This document shows, piece by piece, positions 16,921 through 26,432 of a DNA stretch of 64,000 nt. The DNA comes from Sinorhizobium alkalisoli (GTDB lineage: Bacteria > Pseudomonadota > Alphaproteobacteria > Rhizobiales > Rhizobiaceae): assembly GCF_008932245.1 (NCBI RefSeq), contig NZ_CP034909.1:496001-560000 (forward strand), written 5' to 3'. The translations under genes and the position numbers were made by a program. Within the stretch, counting starts at the first letter, position 1. The number at the start of each line of letters is the position of its first letter. Under the pieces are notes generated by a model. The model was not told the origin of the DNA. It saw nothing but the letters and a program-made list of their open reading frames with translations, and did no database searches.

Positions 16921-18336
16921 ATGGACACCAACCTGATAAGCCTCTTCGACGCGGATGAGGTGACGGTCCGCAAGGTTCTCGCCGAGACGCTTTCCGGAGC
17001 CGATGACGGGGAGCTCTTCCTTGAGCACTCGCAGGCGGAGGTGCTCTCCTTTGACAATGGTCGCCTGAAGGGTGGTAGCTTCAATACCGACCAGGGCTTC
17101 GGCCTCAGGGCAGTCGCCGACGATGCCGTCGGCTACGCCCATGCCGGCGAACTGTCGCTTTCGGCTTTGAAGCGTGCGTCGGACGCGGTCGGGCAGGTGA
17201 CCCGCGGTTATTCCGGCAGCTACGCCGCGGCCCCGCAGCGCACCAACAAGAAGCTCTACGGCGACGAAAACCCCATCGGCGAACCGACCTTCGATGCCAA
17301 AGTCAGGCTGCTGCAGGAGATCGATTCCTATCTCCGCGCCAAGGACCCGAAGGTCCGGCAGGTGACTGCGACAGTCTCCGCCAGCTGGCAGGTGGTGGAT
17401 ATCCTGAGGGCCGATGGCCATCGCGTCCATGACGTGCGGCCGATGACCCGTATCAATATCTCCGTCGTCGTCGGCGAGGGCGACCGACAGGAAACCGGCA
17501 CCTTCGGCTCGGGCGGGCGGCGCGGCTTCGGCGATCTGGTCGTCGAAGAAAACTGGAAGCGAGGCGCCGACGAGGCGTTGCGCCAGGCTCTCGTCAACCT
17601 GTCGGCAATCGACGCGCCGGCTGGCACCATGGATGTCGTGCTCGCCTCCGGCTGGCCGGGCGTGATGCTGCACGAGGCCGTCGGCCATGGCCTGGAGGGC
17701 GACTTCAATCGCAAGAAGACGTCCGCCTTCGCAGGCCTGATTGGCGAACAGGTCGCCGCCAAGGGTGTGACCGTCGTCGACGACGGCACTATAGAGGCGC
17801 GGCGCGGCTCGATCTCGGTCGACGACGAGGGCACGCCGTCGGGCTACAACGTGCTGATCGACGACGGCAAGCTCGTCGGCTATATGCAGGACCGGCAGAA
17901 TGCCCGCCTCATGGGTATGGAGCCGACCGGCAACGGCCGCCGCCAGGGTTATGCGCATGTGCCGATGCCGCGCATGACCAACACCTACATGCTTGCCGGC
18001 GACCGCACGCCGGAGGAGATCATCGCCTCGGTGAAGAAGGGCATCTACGCCGTATCCTTCGGCGGCGGTCAGGTCGATATCACCTCCGGCAAATTCGTGT
18101 TCGGCTGCACCGAGGCCTATCTCATCGAGAATGGCATGATCGGCGCCCCGGTGAAGGGCGCGATGCTGATCGGCAACGGGCCCGATGCGATGCGGCGAGT
18201 GACGATGGTCGGCAACGACATGAAGCTCGACACCGGCGTCGGCAATTGCGGTAAGGGAGGCCAATGGGTGCCCGTCGGCGTCGGCCAACCGCATCTGCGC
18301 ATGGACCAGATCACCGTCGGCGGCACGCAGGCGTGA
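16921..18336 (+). CDS. tldD: TldD metalloprotease subunit
   Basis: This 471-residue TldD/PmbA-family protein has the metal-binding motif HEAVGHGLEGD (HExxxH) near residue 255 and the conserved C-terminal block FGCTEAYLIENG. TldD with TldE (PmbA) forms a heterodimeric zinc peptidase that degrades unfolded peptides and matures some modified peptides. The ATG has CGGAGCAG upstream; the frame before it overlaps the preceding gene and is not used. tldE is not in the window. Confidence 0.95.
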   Translation: MDTNLISLFDADEVTVRKVLAETLSGADDGELFLEHSQAEVLSFDNGRLKGGSFNTDQGFGLRAVADDAVGYAHAGELSLSALKRASDAVGQVTRGYSGSYAAAPQRTNKKLYGDENPIGEPTFDAKVRLLQEIDSYLRAKDPKVRQVTATVSASWQVVDILRADGHRVHDVRPMTRINISVVVGEGDRQETGTFGSGGRRGFGDLVVEENWKRGADEALRQALVNLSAIDAPAGTMDVVLASGWPGVMLHEAVGHGLEGDFNRKKTSAFAGLIGEQVAAKGVTVVDDGTIEARRGSISVDDEGTPSGYNVLIDDGKLVGYMQDRQNARLMGMEPTGNGRRQGYAHVPMPRMTNTYMLAGDRTPEEIIASVKKGIYAVSFGGGQVDITSGKFVFGCTEAYLIENGMIGAPVKGAMLIGNGPDAMRRVTMVGNDMKLDTGVGNCGKGGQWVPVGVGQPHLRMDQITVGGTQA

Positions 18337-18397
18337 AAACGGAGACGCCCGCCCTGTTTGTTGGTGAGCGAGACATGCGGCATTCCGCTCGCGTGGA

Positions 18398-19648
18398 TCA
18401 GCTGCGTCCGGGAAGCAGCAGGCAGTCGTAGGAATGCTTCTTCAGAACGTCGCAGGCCGAGGCTGCGGCCTCCCGAGTGGGAAAACCGACAAATCGCGCA
18501 CGGTAACGGGTGGCCGAACCGGTCCCGGTTACGTCCGTGTGGGGTGAAACGCCGAGCAGTGCTGCGCCTCCGTCGGACTGGGCCTCGATGAGGATTCGAC
18601 GTGCGCCTTCCGCAGACGGCGTCGTGGAAATCTGGATCTGCCACTTGCCGCTCGGCTGTTCCGCATTTGCCACTTCCGCTACAGCGGTTGGCCTGTCCTG
18701 CGGAACCGCAATTGCGGTCGCTGCCATGATCGCTGATTCGGCCTTATCGAGCCTGTTGATTTCATTCGCGTAGGACAGCGAAACTCCAGGCAATGTCGGC
18801 ACTTCTGCCTTACCGCTCGCCTTCGCTGCGGCAACCGTGGTCGCCACCTTCGGTGACGAAATTCTTCCAAGATGCTGGTCGAGGAGGGCCGCCATCTTGT
18901 TGTCGCGACCTTTTGCAGTCCGCCCGCCGAGTACCACACCGATAATGCGGCGATCGCCGTCCCGGACGGCGCTCACGAGATTGAAGCCGGACGCATTGGT
19001 ATAGCCGGTCTTGATGCCGTCCATGCCGTCGTAGCGGTACATGAGATTATTGTGGCCGCGGATCGTGCGGTCGCGGAAAGTGAAGCTCTGCATCGAAAAA
19101 AGCCGGTATTCGGACGGAAAATCCCTGATGAGCGCGACGGCGAGCTTTGCCATATCGCGTGCCGTCGTCACCTGCTGGCTCGCGGGCAGACCTGATGCAT
19201 TGACGAAGAAGGTCCGGTTCATGCCAAGCCGGCTGGCCTTCGTGTTCATCATCCGGGCGAAGTTCGCTTCAGAGCCGCCGAGTTTCTCGGCCATGGCTGC
19301 CGACGCATCATTGGCCGATTGCACGATCATGCCATAGACCGCGTCTCGGACGGTGATCGTGTCGCCAGCCTTGACGCGCAACTTCGTCGGCGGCTTGCGG
19401 GCAGCCTCCTGCGACATCGGTACTTTGGTTTCCCAGCCGATTTCGCCTCGGCGCAGTGCTTCGAAGGTGAGGTAGAGCGTCATCATCTTGGTAAGCGACG
19501 CCGGATGATTGAGGTCGTCGGCATTCTCGGCGGAAAGCACCCGGCCGCTGCGGGCGTCCAGAACGAGAGATGCGTTGCCGGCAAAGGCCGAAGCTGTGGC
19601 AAGGAGGAATGCCGCCAACGTCGCCAAGGCAATATGCAAGTTCTTCAT
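18398..19648 (-). CDS. D-alanyl-D-alanine carboxypeptidase (PBP5/6 family) with SPOR domain
   Basis: This 416-residue protein has a signal peptide (ending Ala-Phe-Ala). A peptidase S11 domain shows the three penicillin-binding motifs SLTK, SAN and KTG (in GIKTGYTNASG). A linker follows, then a C-terminal SPOR-like domain (about 335-416, WQIQISTTPSAEGARRILIE). It trims the terminal D-Ala of peptidoglycan stem peptides; the SPOR domain would direct it to denuded glycan at the division site. ATG 19648 has GGGGGC upstream; ATG 19660 is possible but has no ribosome site. It converges on tldD. Confidence 0.92.
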   Translation of the reverse strand: MKNLHIALATLAAFLLATASAFAGNASLVLDARSGRVLSAENADDLNHPASLTKMMTLYLTFEALRRGEIGWETKVPMSQEAARKPPTKLRVKAGDTITVRDAVYGMIVQSANDASAAMAEKLGGSEANFARMMNTKASRLGMNRTFFVNASGLPASQQVTTARDMAKLAVALIRDFPSEYRLFSMQSFTFRDRTIRGHNNLMYRYDGMDGIKTGYTNASGFNLVSAVRDGDRRIIGVVLGGRTAKGRDNKMAALLDQHLGRISSPKVATTVAAAKASGKAEVPTLPGVSLSYANEINRLDKAESAIMAATAIAVPQDRPTAVAEVANAEQPSGKWQIQISTTPSAEGARRILIEAQSDGGAALLGVSPHTDVTGTGSATRYRARFVGFPTREAAASACDVLKKHSYDCLLLPGRS

Positions 19649-19996
19649 CGAAGCCCCCATCGAGGCGGCTGCTTTGGCCGCTCGCGTGTCATTGTTCCAT
19701 TATGTGCCAGCAGGGGGCTTTGCCGCAACATTGAGGCGAAAACCGGTCGGGGGACTGTCGGCGCCGCCAATTCAGGGCTGAGAGCGCTTGCGGCATGGTT
19801 TCTACGGTCGCGGCCGGACTTCCTGCGCCCGAATGATCCACAGGATTCAGCAAGACTTAACGCCGCCGGCTTAGCCTGCCGCCCGTGGTGGGGTGCCGCG
19901 ACTTTTTAGCGGTCTCCCGCTTCGCGACTTGCAAGGCAGATCCCGACGGTCCCGTCTTTCGGCGCCGGTGCGGGTTCCGGATGGGATCGAGGGAAG
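19649..19996. other. 348-base divergent intergenic region
   Basis: This lies between the carboxypeptidase and the deacetylase, which point away from each other, so it should hold both promoters. I see no convincing hexamers, palindrome or small ORF with a ribosome site. Confidence 0.5.
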
Positions 19997-21046
19997 ATGA
20001 GACACGGCCTCGCGCGGCTGGTTCTAAACCATGTCAGACGCACCGCCATAACCGGCGGCCTCGAGACGGCACATCTTCTTTCGCGTGCCGGCCTGTTGGC
20101 GGAGGCCCGCGGGCGCGGCGCGATCTTCACGCTCCATCATGTACGCCCGGCCTGCAAGCGCGCCTTCGCCCCTAACGCGCACCTCGAAATCACGCCGGAT
20201 TTTCTCGAGGAGGCGATTGTCGCGTTGCGGCATGCTGGTTACCGTTTCGTGGCGATCGAGGACCTGCCCATGCACCTCGCTGCTGGCGACACGCAACCGG
20301 TCGCCTGCTTCACGCTCGATGATGGCTATCGCAACAATCTCGTTCACGGGCTGCCTGTCTTCGAGCGGTACGCCGTTCCCTTCACTGTTTTCGTTACCGC
20401 CGGCTATGTCGACCGCACCCATACCCTCTGGTGGGAGACGCTCGCCGACTGGCTCTCCGCCTGCGGCGAAATCCGCTTTGATTTTGGCCAAGGCGAGGAG
20501 GAAATGGCGATTGCGTGCCTTTCCCGAAAACAGGCGGCATTCGACCGCATCGCCGCTCACATCCACAAGACGGAAGAGGCGGGTGCGATTGCCGCATTGG
20601 ACAGGACTGCGGCAAGGGACGGCATCGATGCGCTGGCGATCACGGAGCGGCTGACGATGGACGAGGCCGGTCTGCGCGCCTTGCTTGAAAGCCCGCTCGC
20701 AAGCCTCGGTGCACACACGGTCAGCCATCGCGCCCTGGCACGACTTGGCGACGACGAAGCGAAGCGGGAGCTTCTGATTTCCTCGGAGCGCGTCGAAGCG
20801 ATCGCCGGCCGTCGGCCGCTCAGCTTTGCCTATCCCTACGGCTTCCGCCCCACCGTCTCGGCGCGCGATTGTCGCCTGGCCGCCGATCTCGGCTTCGCAG
20901 TTGCGGTGACGACGGAGCCGGGCACCCTCTCTTCCGGCGCAAACCTTCACGCTCTGCCGCGGATATCGCTCAACGGCTACTTCCAAAGCACCCGTTATGT
21001 TTCGGCGCTCGCATCCGGGATTCCGTTCCGGTTTGCCGTGGCGTAG
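19997..21046 (+). CDS. Polysaccharide deacetylase family protein
   Basis: This 349-residue protein carries NodB-homology motifs: CFTLDDGYRNN (the Asp-Asp metal/base motif) and LGAHTVSHRAL (the His-x-x-x-His zinc motif), then AYPYGFRP. It should remove acetyl groups from a surface or storage polysaccharide. There is no classical signal peptide, so it may be cytoplasmic or membrane-associated via the N-terminus. The ATG has GAGGGA close by. It is a chromosomal family member and not the symbiotic nodB, which is shorter and lies in nod clusters. Confidence 0.88.
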   Translation: MRHGLARLVLNHVRRTAITGGLETAHLLSRAGLLAEARGRGAIFTLHHVRPACKRAFAPNAHLEITPDFLEEAIVALRHAGYRFVAIEDLPMHLAAGDTQPVACFTLDDGYRNNLVHGLPVFERYAVPFTVFVTAGYVDRTHTLWWETLADWLSACGEIRFDFGQGEEEMAIACLSRKQAAFDRIAAHIHKTEEAGAIAALDRTAARDGIDALAITERLTMDEAGLRALLESPLASLGAHTVSHRALARLGDDEAKRELLISSERVEAIAGRRPLSFAYPYGFRPTVSARDCRLAADLGFAVAVTTEPGTLSSGANLHALPRISLNGYFQSTRYVSALASGIPFRFAVA

Positions 21047-21058
21047 CGCCCGGGACCT

Positions 21059-21679
21059 TCAGGGATACATGCGCACCTTCACCCAGCCGCCTTCCGGCGC
21101 CGGCCGGCTGAACTCGATGCGGTCGTGCAGCCGGAAGGGGCGGTCGTGCCAGAACTCGATCGAGGTCGGGCGAATGCGGAAGCCGGACCAATATTCCGGG
21201 CGCGGGATCTCGCCGATGGCGTAACGCGCGGTGAACTCAGCGACCGCCTTTTCGAGCGCCAGGCGGCCCTCGAGCGGGCGGGACTGCTTGGAAGCCCAGG
21301 CCCCGATACGGCTGCCGCGCGGCCGGCTCCTGAAATACTCGTCCGCCTCTTCTTCCGATACGGTCTCGACCGGACCGCGCAGGCGCACCTGTCTGCGCAG
21401 CGATTTCCAATGGAAACACATGGCGGCTTTGCGCGTCGCCAGGATTTCACGCCCTTTCCGACTTTCGAAATTCGTGTAAAAGGCAAAGCCGCGTTCGTCG
21501 AAACCCTTGAGCAGGACCATGCGCACATTGGGCATGCCATCCGGGTCGACGGTGGCGAGGGCGACGGCGTTCGGATCGTTGACTTCGCTTTCTTCGGCGT
21601 CCTTCAGCCATGTGCCGAAAAGGGAAAAGGGTTCGCTTGCATCCGTGAAGTCACTGCTTGTTAACTCATTCGAGGTCAT
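21059..21679 (-). CDS. pdxH: Pyridoxamine 5'-phosphate oxidase
   Basis: This 206-residue FMN enzyme oxidises pyridoxine or pyridoxamine 5'-phosphate to pyridoxal phosphate. Visible family blocks are [30 protein letters not shown], and the C-terminal [12 protein letters not shown] with [15 protein letters not shown] 21679 has GGAAG 8 bases upstream; a TTG at 21691 is a less likely start. It is convergent with the deacetylase and divergent from the lipoprotein gene at 21823. Confidence 0.96.
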   Translation of the reverse strand: MTSNELTSSDFTDASEPFSLFGTWLKDAEESEVNDPNAVALATVDPDGMPNVRMVLLKGFDERGFAFYTNFESRKGREILATRKAAMCFHWKSLRRQVRLRGPVETVSEEEADEYFRSRPRGSRIGAWASKQSRPLEGRLALEKAVAEFTARYAIGEIPRPEYWSGFRIRPTSIEFWHDRPFRLHDRIEFSRPAPEGGWVKVRMYP

Positions 21680-21822
21680 ATTGGCTTCCAATGCCCGTAT
21701 ATCTGGTGCGGGAACCCGTCGGGAATGATCCCGTTCCGGTGTTACCGCATTGAACTAGGTCAGAGCTGCCCTCGGGACTTCCCCAGCATCGGTTCGGCTC
21801 TGGCGACTCTGACAGGATTGCC

Positions 21823-22278
21823 GTGCAAGACATAGCAAAGTGGATCGAAGGCAAGAAGGATTTTTCCTTCGCACGGCTGCGCGGCACGGCCGTTTGCCTG
21901 ATGATGCTCGTGCTTTCGGGCTGCATGGGCGGCGGCCTCGACATGTTCGGGAAATCGGATGTCGACCGCTCTGTCTCGACGGGAACCGTTCCGGTCGCCA
22001 AGACGTCGGACGGGCTCTCCGACGCCGTTACCGTTCGCAATGCGGTTTCCTCCGCCGACATCAGTCAGGGCGGCAACAATGCCATTCCGTGGGCAAACAC
22101 AACGTCGGGAAGCGCCGGCGTCATCAGCAGCATCGAGGAAGACAGCGCATCGGGCGTTCTCTGCCGCCGCTTTACCACGACCCGCCACTCCTTCGAAGGC
22201 ATAGCCAAGTTCGACGGCAAGACCTGCCGGCTCGAGAATGGCGAATGGTATCTGACGAGCTTCGGCCCACGCAGTTGA
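21823..22278 (+). CDS. Outer-membrane lipoprotein, RT0821/Lpp0805 surface-protein family
   Basis: This 151-residue protein has a hydrophobic segment ending in a lipobox (LVLSGC, Cys near residue 34), so it should be lipidated. The C-terminal part (VLCRRFTTTRHSFEGIAKFD to the end NGEWYLTSFG) matches the RT0821/Lpp0805 surface-protein family as I remember it. Its function is not known. GTG 21823 is preceded by ACAGGA. Divergent from pdxH. Confidence 0.8.
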   Translation: MQDIAKWIEGKKDFSFARLRGTAVCLMMLVLSGCMGGGLDMFGKSDVDRSVSTGTVPVAKTSDGLSDAVTVRNAVSSADISQGGNNAIPWANTTSGSAGVISSIEEDSASGVLCRRFTTTRHSFEGIAKFDGKTCRLENGEWYLTSFGPRS

Positions 22279-22591
22279 AATGGCCGGTTAACCACGTTTC
22301 TCGAAAGCCCTGGGCATCCGGCCCGCAAGGACAAGCCGAGCGTATCGCGGGCGCCGCCGACTAACCGATATTTAGCAACTTTCCCCGATCATCTCTCTAA
22401 GAATTGCAGCGACGGCGCGTCTGACCAGACACGCAGGGATCGCTGTCGGACTTTGAATTGCTACATGTCTCCTTAGGCCGAGATCGATCTATGGAGACAT
22501 GCAGAAGGGCCTTTCTCGCGGTCTTCCTGCTGTCGCCACAGCATTGGCACGGGCAGTCGGGAAAGATCGTCGATCAAAATGGTGACAAGCC
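22279..22591. other. 313-base gap holding a mosaic hairpin repeat
   Basis: Apart from the repeat at 22405-22505 I see no gene. The remaining bases presumably hold the promoter of the DnaJ-like gene at 22592. Confidence 0.5.
22405..22505. repeat. Mosaic hairpin repeat, copy 1 (modules P1 and P2)
   Basis: Module P1 is a hairpin CAGCG...GGCGCGTCTG/CAGAC...CGCTG (22407-22445). Module P2 is CTACATGTCTCC...GGAGACATGCAG (22461-22504). The same order and wording recur at 24672-24779 and, shortened, at 57855-57921. Confidence 0.85.
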
Positions 22592-23632
22592 ATGCGCGAT
22601 CCTTATGCAATCCTCGGCGTGCGCCGAAATGCCAGGCAGGAGGAAATCAAGGCCGCCTGGCGTTCTGTCGCCAAGGCGATCCATCCGGATCACAACCAGA
22701 ACGACCCTCTGGCCACGGAGCGCTTCGCCGAAGCAGGCAGGGCCTACGAACTTCTGCGCGATCCAGTACGCAGGAGCCGCTATGACTGGGCACGGCGCGA
22801 GGCGGAACTGCGACGCATGGAGGCCATGAAGGCGAAGATGCGCGGGACGGAGACGTTCGAAGAGTCGGTCGGTGCCGAAACGGCCGAGGACGCGGTCTCG
22901 CGGATCTTTGGCGTCGAGCCGCAGGCAAGCGGTCCCCGGCCGGAGCCGGCCGCGGCGCGCCCGACCGAGAAGGCGGCAGATCCAAAACCGGAGACGGCGG
23001 CGGAGGCAAAGCCGGAAAGTCCGAAAGCGGAACTCTCCGTCTCTCGGCGCTCCGCCGCGAATGCGACGGAACTGGTTGCAGCGATCGTCCGTCGCATTCG
23101 CGATCGCATCACGAGGTCGGCGGAGAAGGTGCCGGACCTGGTGGTCGACATCCCGGTGAGCGTCGACGAGGTCATGAACCGGGCACGCCTTTCCGTGGAG
23201 CTTCCCGACGGCGAAACGGCGAAGCTCGCAATTCCGCTTGGTGCGCGGGACGGAGAGGTGATTCGGTTGAAGGAGCAGGGCTACCGGGTCGCGGGCATGA
23301 CGCGTGGCGACGTCGTCGTGACCTTGCGCATTGCCCAGGACGGCCCCTTCAGGACCCGGGGTCTCGATCTGGTCACCACACTGCCCGTCAGCCTCCAGGA
23401 TGCGGTACTGGGTTGCGAGACGCCGATCGAAACGCCGAACGGACCCGTTGCGGTCATCGTGCCGGCCTGGTCGGGTTCCGACAGGGAGATCCGCATTGCC
23501 GGCAAGGGGATGAGGGGCGCCGACGGCGAGCGGGGAGATCTTGTTGTGGAACTCCGTCTCGTACTCCACGAAAAGCCAGACGACAGGATCACGGACCTGA
23601 TGCGGGCGCAGCGTGACGGCCTGTATTTGTGA
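22592..23632 (+). CDS. DnaJ-like co-chaperone lacking the zinc finger (CbpA type)
   Basis: This 346-residue protein has an N-terminal J domain (about 1-65) with the essential HPD motif in AIHPDHNQ. A low-complexity Ala/Pro/Glu/Lys linker follows (about 105-165), then a C-terminal substrate-binding region (about 185-335, DLVVDIPVSVDEVMNRARLS, ending DLVVELRLVLHEKPDD). The CxxCxGxG zinc repeats of true DnaJ are absent, as in CbpA. It should stimulate DnaK ATPase. ATG 22592 has only a weak GGTGA site. Confidence 0.9.
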   Translation: MRDPYAILGVRRNARQEEIKAAWRSVAKAIHPDHNQNDPLATERFAEAGRAYELLRDPVRRSRYDWARREAELRRMEAMKAKMRGTETFEESVGAETAEDAVSRIFGVEPQASGPRPEPAAARPTEKAADPKPETAAEAKPESPKAELSVSRRSAANATELVAAIVRRIRDRITRSAEKVPDLVVDIPVSVDEVMNRARLSVELPDGETAKLAIPLGARDGEVIRLKEQGYRVAGMTRGDVVVTLRIAQDGPFRTRGLDLVTTLPVSLQDAVLGCETPIETPNGPVAVIVPAWSGSDREIRIAGKGMRGADGERGDLVVELRLVLHEKPDDRITDLMRAQRDGLYL

Positions 23633-23827
23633 AAGTTCTCTGACAAACTGAACCAATATTACGGGGACTAACAGTTCCTGATCCGCGGCGCGCTTGAACC
23701 GCTTTGACGGCTATGCCATAGGCAATTCTCGACATTTTGCCGCACCTCGCGGGTGTGCGGAGTCGTTGAGTTTCAAGAACGGCAACCGGCACCCGCCGGT
23801 GCAGGCAGACAGTATTGGGGACATTCC

Positions 23828-24646
23828 ATGGCTCAGGCATCGGGTCTGATGAATGGCAAGCGTGGCGTCATCATGGGCGTTGCAAACAATCGCTCGATTG
23901 CGTGGGGCATTGCCAAGGCTTTGTCGGAAGCCGGCGCTGAGATCGCGCTGACATGGCAAGGCGATGCGCTGAAAAAACGCGTCGAGCCGTTGGCGCAGGA
24001 ACTCGGTGCCTTCATGGCCGGTCATTGCGATGTCACCGACCTTTCTACGATCGATGCGGTATTCTCAACATGCGAGGAGAAGTGGGGCAAGATCGATTTC
24101 GTTGTGCATGCGGTTGCCTTCTCCGACAAGGACGAACTGACGGGCCGCTACGTGGATACGAGCCGCGACAATTTCGCCCGCACAATGGATATCTCCGTCT
24201 ATTCCTTTACGGCGGTCGCCGCCCGCGCCGAGCGCATTATGAATGATGGGGGCTCGATCCTGACGCTGACCTATTACGGCGCCGAAAAGGTGATGCCGCA
24301 TTACAACGTCATGGGCGTTGCCAAGGCGGCGCTCGAAGCGAGCGTGCGCTATCTGGCGGTCGATCTCGGCAATCGCGGCATTCGCGTCAACGCCATATCG
24401 GCCGGGCCGATCAAGACGCTTGCCGCTTCCGGCATCGGCGACTTTCGCTATATCCTCAAGTGGAACGAATACAACGCGCCGCTGAAGCGCACCGTTTCGA
24501 TAGAGGAGGTCGGTAACTCGGCGCTCTATCTTCTCTCCGACCTGTCTAGCGGCGTCACCGGTGAGGTGCATCACGTCGATTCCGGCTATCATACGATCGG
24601 CATGAAGGCCGTCGACGCACCGGACATTTCCGTTCTCAAGGACTGA
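23828..24646 (+). CDS. fabI: Enoyl-[acyl-carrier-protein] reductase (NADH)
   Basis: This 272-residue short-chain dehydrogenase-type enzyme catalyses the last reduction of fatty-acid elongation. It has GVANNRSIAWGIAKAL (the FabI-type cofactor turn) and the Tyr-x6-Lys catalytic pair in HYNVMGVAK, followed by GIRVNAISAGPIKTLAASGI. Family length is about 260-272. ATG 23828 has GGGGA 5-9 bases upstream; the frame open from 23753 is not used. In S. meliloti the matching chromosomal gene is called fabI1. Confidence 0.95.
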   Translation: MAQASGLMNGKRGVIMGVANNRSIAWGIAKALSEAGAEIALTWQGDALKKRVEPLAQELGAFMAGHCDVTDLSTIDAVFSTCEEKWGKIDFVVHAVAFSDKDELTGRYVDTSRDNFARTMDISVYSFTAVAARAERIMNDGGSILTLTYYGAEKVMPHYNVMGVAKAALEASVRYLAVDLGNRGIRVNAISAGPIKTLAASGIGDFRYILKWNEYNAPLKRTVSIEEVGNSALYLLSDLSSGVTGEVHHVDSGYHTIGMKAVDAPDISVLKD

Positions 24647-24671
24647 CCGCCACGCGTCTGTTCGGCGGCGA

Positions 24672-24779
24672 TTACAGCGCCGTGCGTCTTATTAGCCAGA
24701 CGCGCAAGGTCGCTGTAGCACATTGAATTTCTGCATGTCTTTGTCCTTTAATCGAGGTCGATTAAAGGAGACATGCAGT
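24672..24779. repeat. Mosaic hairpin repeat, copy 2 (modules P1 and P2)
   Basis: P1 is ACAGCGCCGTGCGTCT...AGACGCGCAAGGTCGCTGT (24673-24717). P2 is CTGCATGTCT...AGACATGCAG (24731-24778) with an inner CCTTTAATCG/CGATTAAAGG stem. It begins 26 bases after the fabI stop and ends just before the next gene. Confidence 0.9.
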
Positions 24780-24802
24780 AGGCTGTGTCCGGAGTGAACA
24801 CT

Positions 24803-25387
24803 GTGCTCATCTACATGGTTCGCCACGGCCAAACGGATTGGAACGCCGAGGGTCGTCTCCAGGGGCAAAAGGACATTTCCCTCAACGAAACCGGTCGTCG
24901 GCAGGCGACCGGCAATGGCCTGGCTCTCGCGGCGAAGCTCGGGCGCGAGGCCGCCGCTTACGACTTCGTGAGCAGCCCACTCGGCCGCACCCGCGAGACC
25001 ATGCAGCGACTCAGGCAGGCGATGGGGCTCGATCCGCTTTCCTACCGTATCGATGAACGGCTGAAAGAGGTCTCCTTCGGCGATTGGGAGGGCTATACGC
25101 TGCCGGAACTGAAGCGCCGCGTGCCGGAGCGGATCGCCGCTCGCCGCGTGGCCAAATGGGATTTCATCCCGCCCGGCCCGGAAGCCGAAAGCTACGAAAT
25201 CCTGTCCTGGCGCGTCGGCGCCTGGCTGAAGGATCTAAGGAAGCCCACCGTATGCGTCAGCCATGGCGGCGTCATTCGGGCGCTGTTCAAGCTGCTTGGG
25301 GAAATGGATGGCGACGAAGCGGCCGCGGCCGCGATCCCGCAGGACCGGCTCCTGAAAATCGCCGACGGCTCCATCCGCTGGCTCTGA
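24803..25387 (+). CDS. Histidine phosphatase (phosphoglycerate-mutase-like)
   Basis: This 194-residue protein has the RHG phosphohistidine motif (MVRHGQTDWNAEGR) and a second conserved His in VSHGGVIRALF. It belongs to the cofactor-dependent PGM/phosphatase superfamily; the short length and lone copy suggest a phosphatase and not glycolytic PGM, but the substrate is unknown. GTG 24803 (MLIYMVRHG) has GGAG 8 bases upstream; GTG 24785 would add six residues. The 5' end abuts the P2 hairpin of the repeat. Confidence 0.88.
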   Translation: MLIYMVRHGQTDWNAEGRLQGQKDISLNETGRRQATGNGLALAAKLGREAAAYDFVSSPLGRTRETMQRLRQAMGLDPLSYRIDERLKEVSFGDWEGYTLPELKRRVPERIAARRVAKWDFIPPGPEAESYEILSWRVGAWLKDLRKPTVCVSHGGVIRALFKLLGEMDGDEAAAAAIPQDRLLKIADGSIRWL

Positions 25388-25446
25388 CCGGGTGCATAGC
25401 GCGACTACGGCGCCGCGCAAATTGCTGCGCGCTTTGTAAGCCCTGG

Positions 25447-25563
25447 CGCATCGGGCCGAAAATCGTATCCGATTTTCGGAAAAGATCGATCTACAGTTTC
25501 AAAGAGTTACAGCGATCCTCGCGCGTCTGAATGCGTCTGTCTGAAAAGACGCGCGGGGCTATA
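25447..25563. repeat. Mosaic hairpin repeat, copy 3 (modules P3 and P1)
   Basis: Module P3 is the palindrome CCGAAAATCG-TATC-CGATTTTCGG (25456-25479). After a spacer (TACAGTTTCAAAGAGT) a P1-type hairpin follows (TTACAGCG...GCGCGTCTGA...CAGACG variants, to 25563). It lies between two convergent genes. Confidence 0.85.
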
Positions 25564-25588
25564 AGATATGCACGGGTGCAGTGGAGGA

Positions 25589-25849
25589 TCACTGCACGAT
25601 CTCAAGATCGTCGATGACGCGCTTGCCGTCGATCTCCGTATAGAAGACAACAACCTTGACGCCGGCCTTCAGCCCCTCGAAATTGAACTCCTCCGGTGCC
25701 TGGTAGCTCTTGCCGTCGTCGAGCGAGAGGCTCAATTTCTCCGTGTCAACATTGGTGATCACCGCCTCGACATCCGCGCTTTCGGCCCGGGCGGAAAGCG
25801 GCGACAGCAAGCCTGCAGTAGCCAAGAGCGCGGCGATGACGAATCGCAT
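25589..25849 (-). CDS. DUF1344 small secreted protein
   Basis: This 86-residue product has a signal peptide (about 1-23, ending ARA). The remaining 60 residues match DUF1344: AVITNVDTEKLSLSLDDGKSY, FNFEGLKAGVKVVVFY and VIDDLEI. Such proteins are common and often multicopy in rhizobia, with unknown function. ATG 25849 has AAGGTGGGAAAG in front. The longer frame back to 26059 reads through repeat DNA and is rejected. Confidence 0.88.
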   Translation of the reverse strand: MRFVIAALLATAGLLSPLSARAESADVEAVITNVDTEKLSLSLDDGKSYQAPEEFNFEGLKAGVKVVVFYTEIDGKRVIDDLEIVQ

Positions 25850-26432
25850 CTTTCCCACCTTCAATGATTTTGCGAACATTCCTGCCATCACCTTTGATCC
25901 CCGATTGTGGCAAAAGTAGCCATGTGCCGTCGCCAGCGCATCGGCCGAAAATCGTACCCGATTTTCGGAAAGCTCGATGCGCAGTTTCAAAAAGTTACAG
26001 CGACCTTTGCGCGTCTGAAAGCACGCGGCGCTGTAAGCAGGTTCCGCAAGAGTTCCCACGATCTTGCGATCAGAATCTGCGGCAACCCCAAGGAATCTAA
26101 GCAGATAAGCGTGAGTGAACCCATGAATATCTGCTTAGCCGCGCTTAGGGGAGAGTGAATGCGGCCTCGGCAGAATACAAGCGAACCATATCGTGAACCC
26201 TTCTTGCTGCAGTCGTCTCACCGGCTTTTCCCACTGCAAATTAAGGAGCGCAGACCTGCCGTCTCCGTCGCTCCGACGCTGAGGCATGGCGGCGCTGTGA
26301 TTTTATCTTCAAATCGGTTCCGCTTTGGAGATTCATGCAGTAAGAGAGGGCGCGCGATTTTCGCGCGGGTTTTTCAAGAGCGGGATGGAAGCCATTCCTG
26401 TCCGGCTCTCGCTCAACATCCCGGTAGCCGTC
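25850..26432. other. 583-base region upstream of aroC with repeats, no gene
   Basis: It holds the full repeat at 25936-26036. A degenerate P2-like half lies near 26295-26340 (AAATCGGTTCCG...GAGATTCATGCAGTA). The rest should contain the divergent promoters of the DUF1344 gene and aroC. ORFs here are interrupted by repeat sequence and lack ribosome sites. Confidence 0.55.
25936..26036. repeat. Mosaic hairpin repeat, copy 4 (modules P3 and P1)
   Basis: P3 is complete here: GCGCATCG (25936-25943) pairs with CGATGCGC (25975-25982), enclosing CCGAAAATCG/CGATTTTCGG. It is followed by AGTTTCAAAAAGTTACAGCG and a P1 arm ending CGCTGTAAG at 26036. The order and spacer match copy 3. Confidence 0.9.

Noticed and set aside
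19997..21046. Symbiotic nodB
   Set aside because: Deacetylase motifs match, but the protein is longer than NodB and no nod genes or nod box lie nearby.
26295..26340. Another copy of the P2 module
   Set aside because: Only the right arm (GAGATTCATGCAGTA) and an imperfect AAATCGGTTCCG are visible; mentioned in the gap entry but not called as a repeat.
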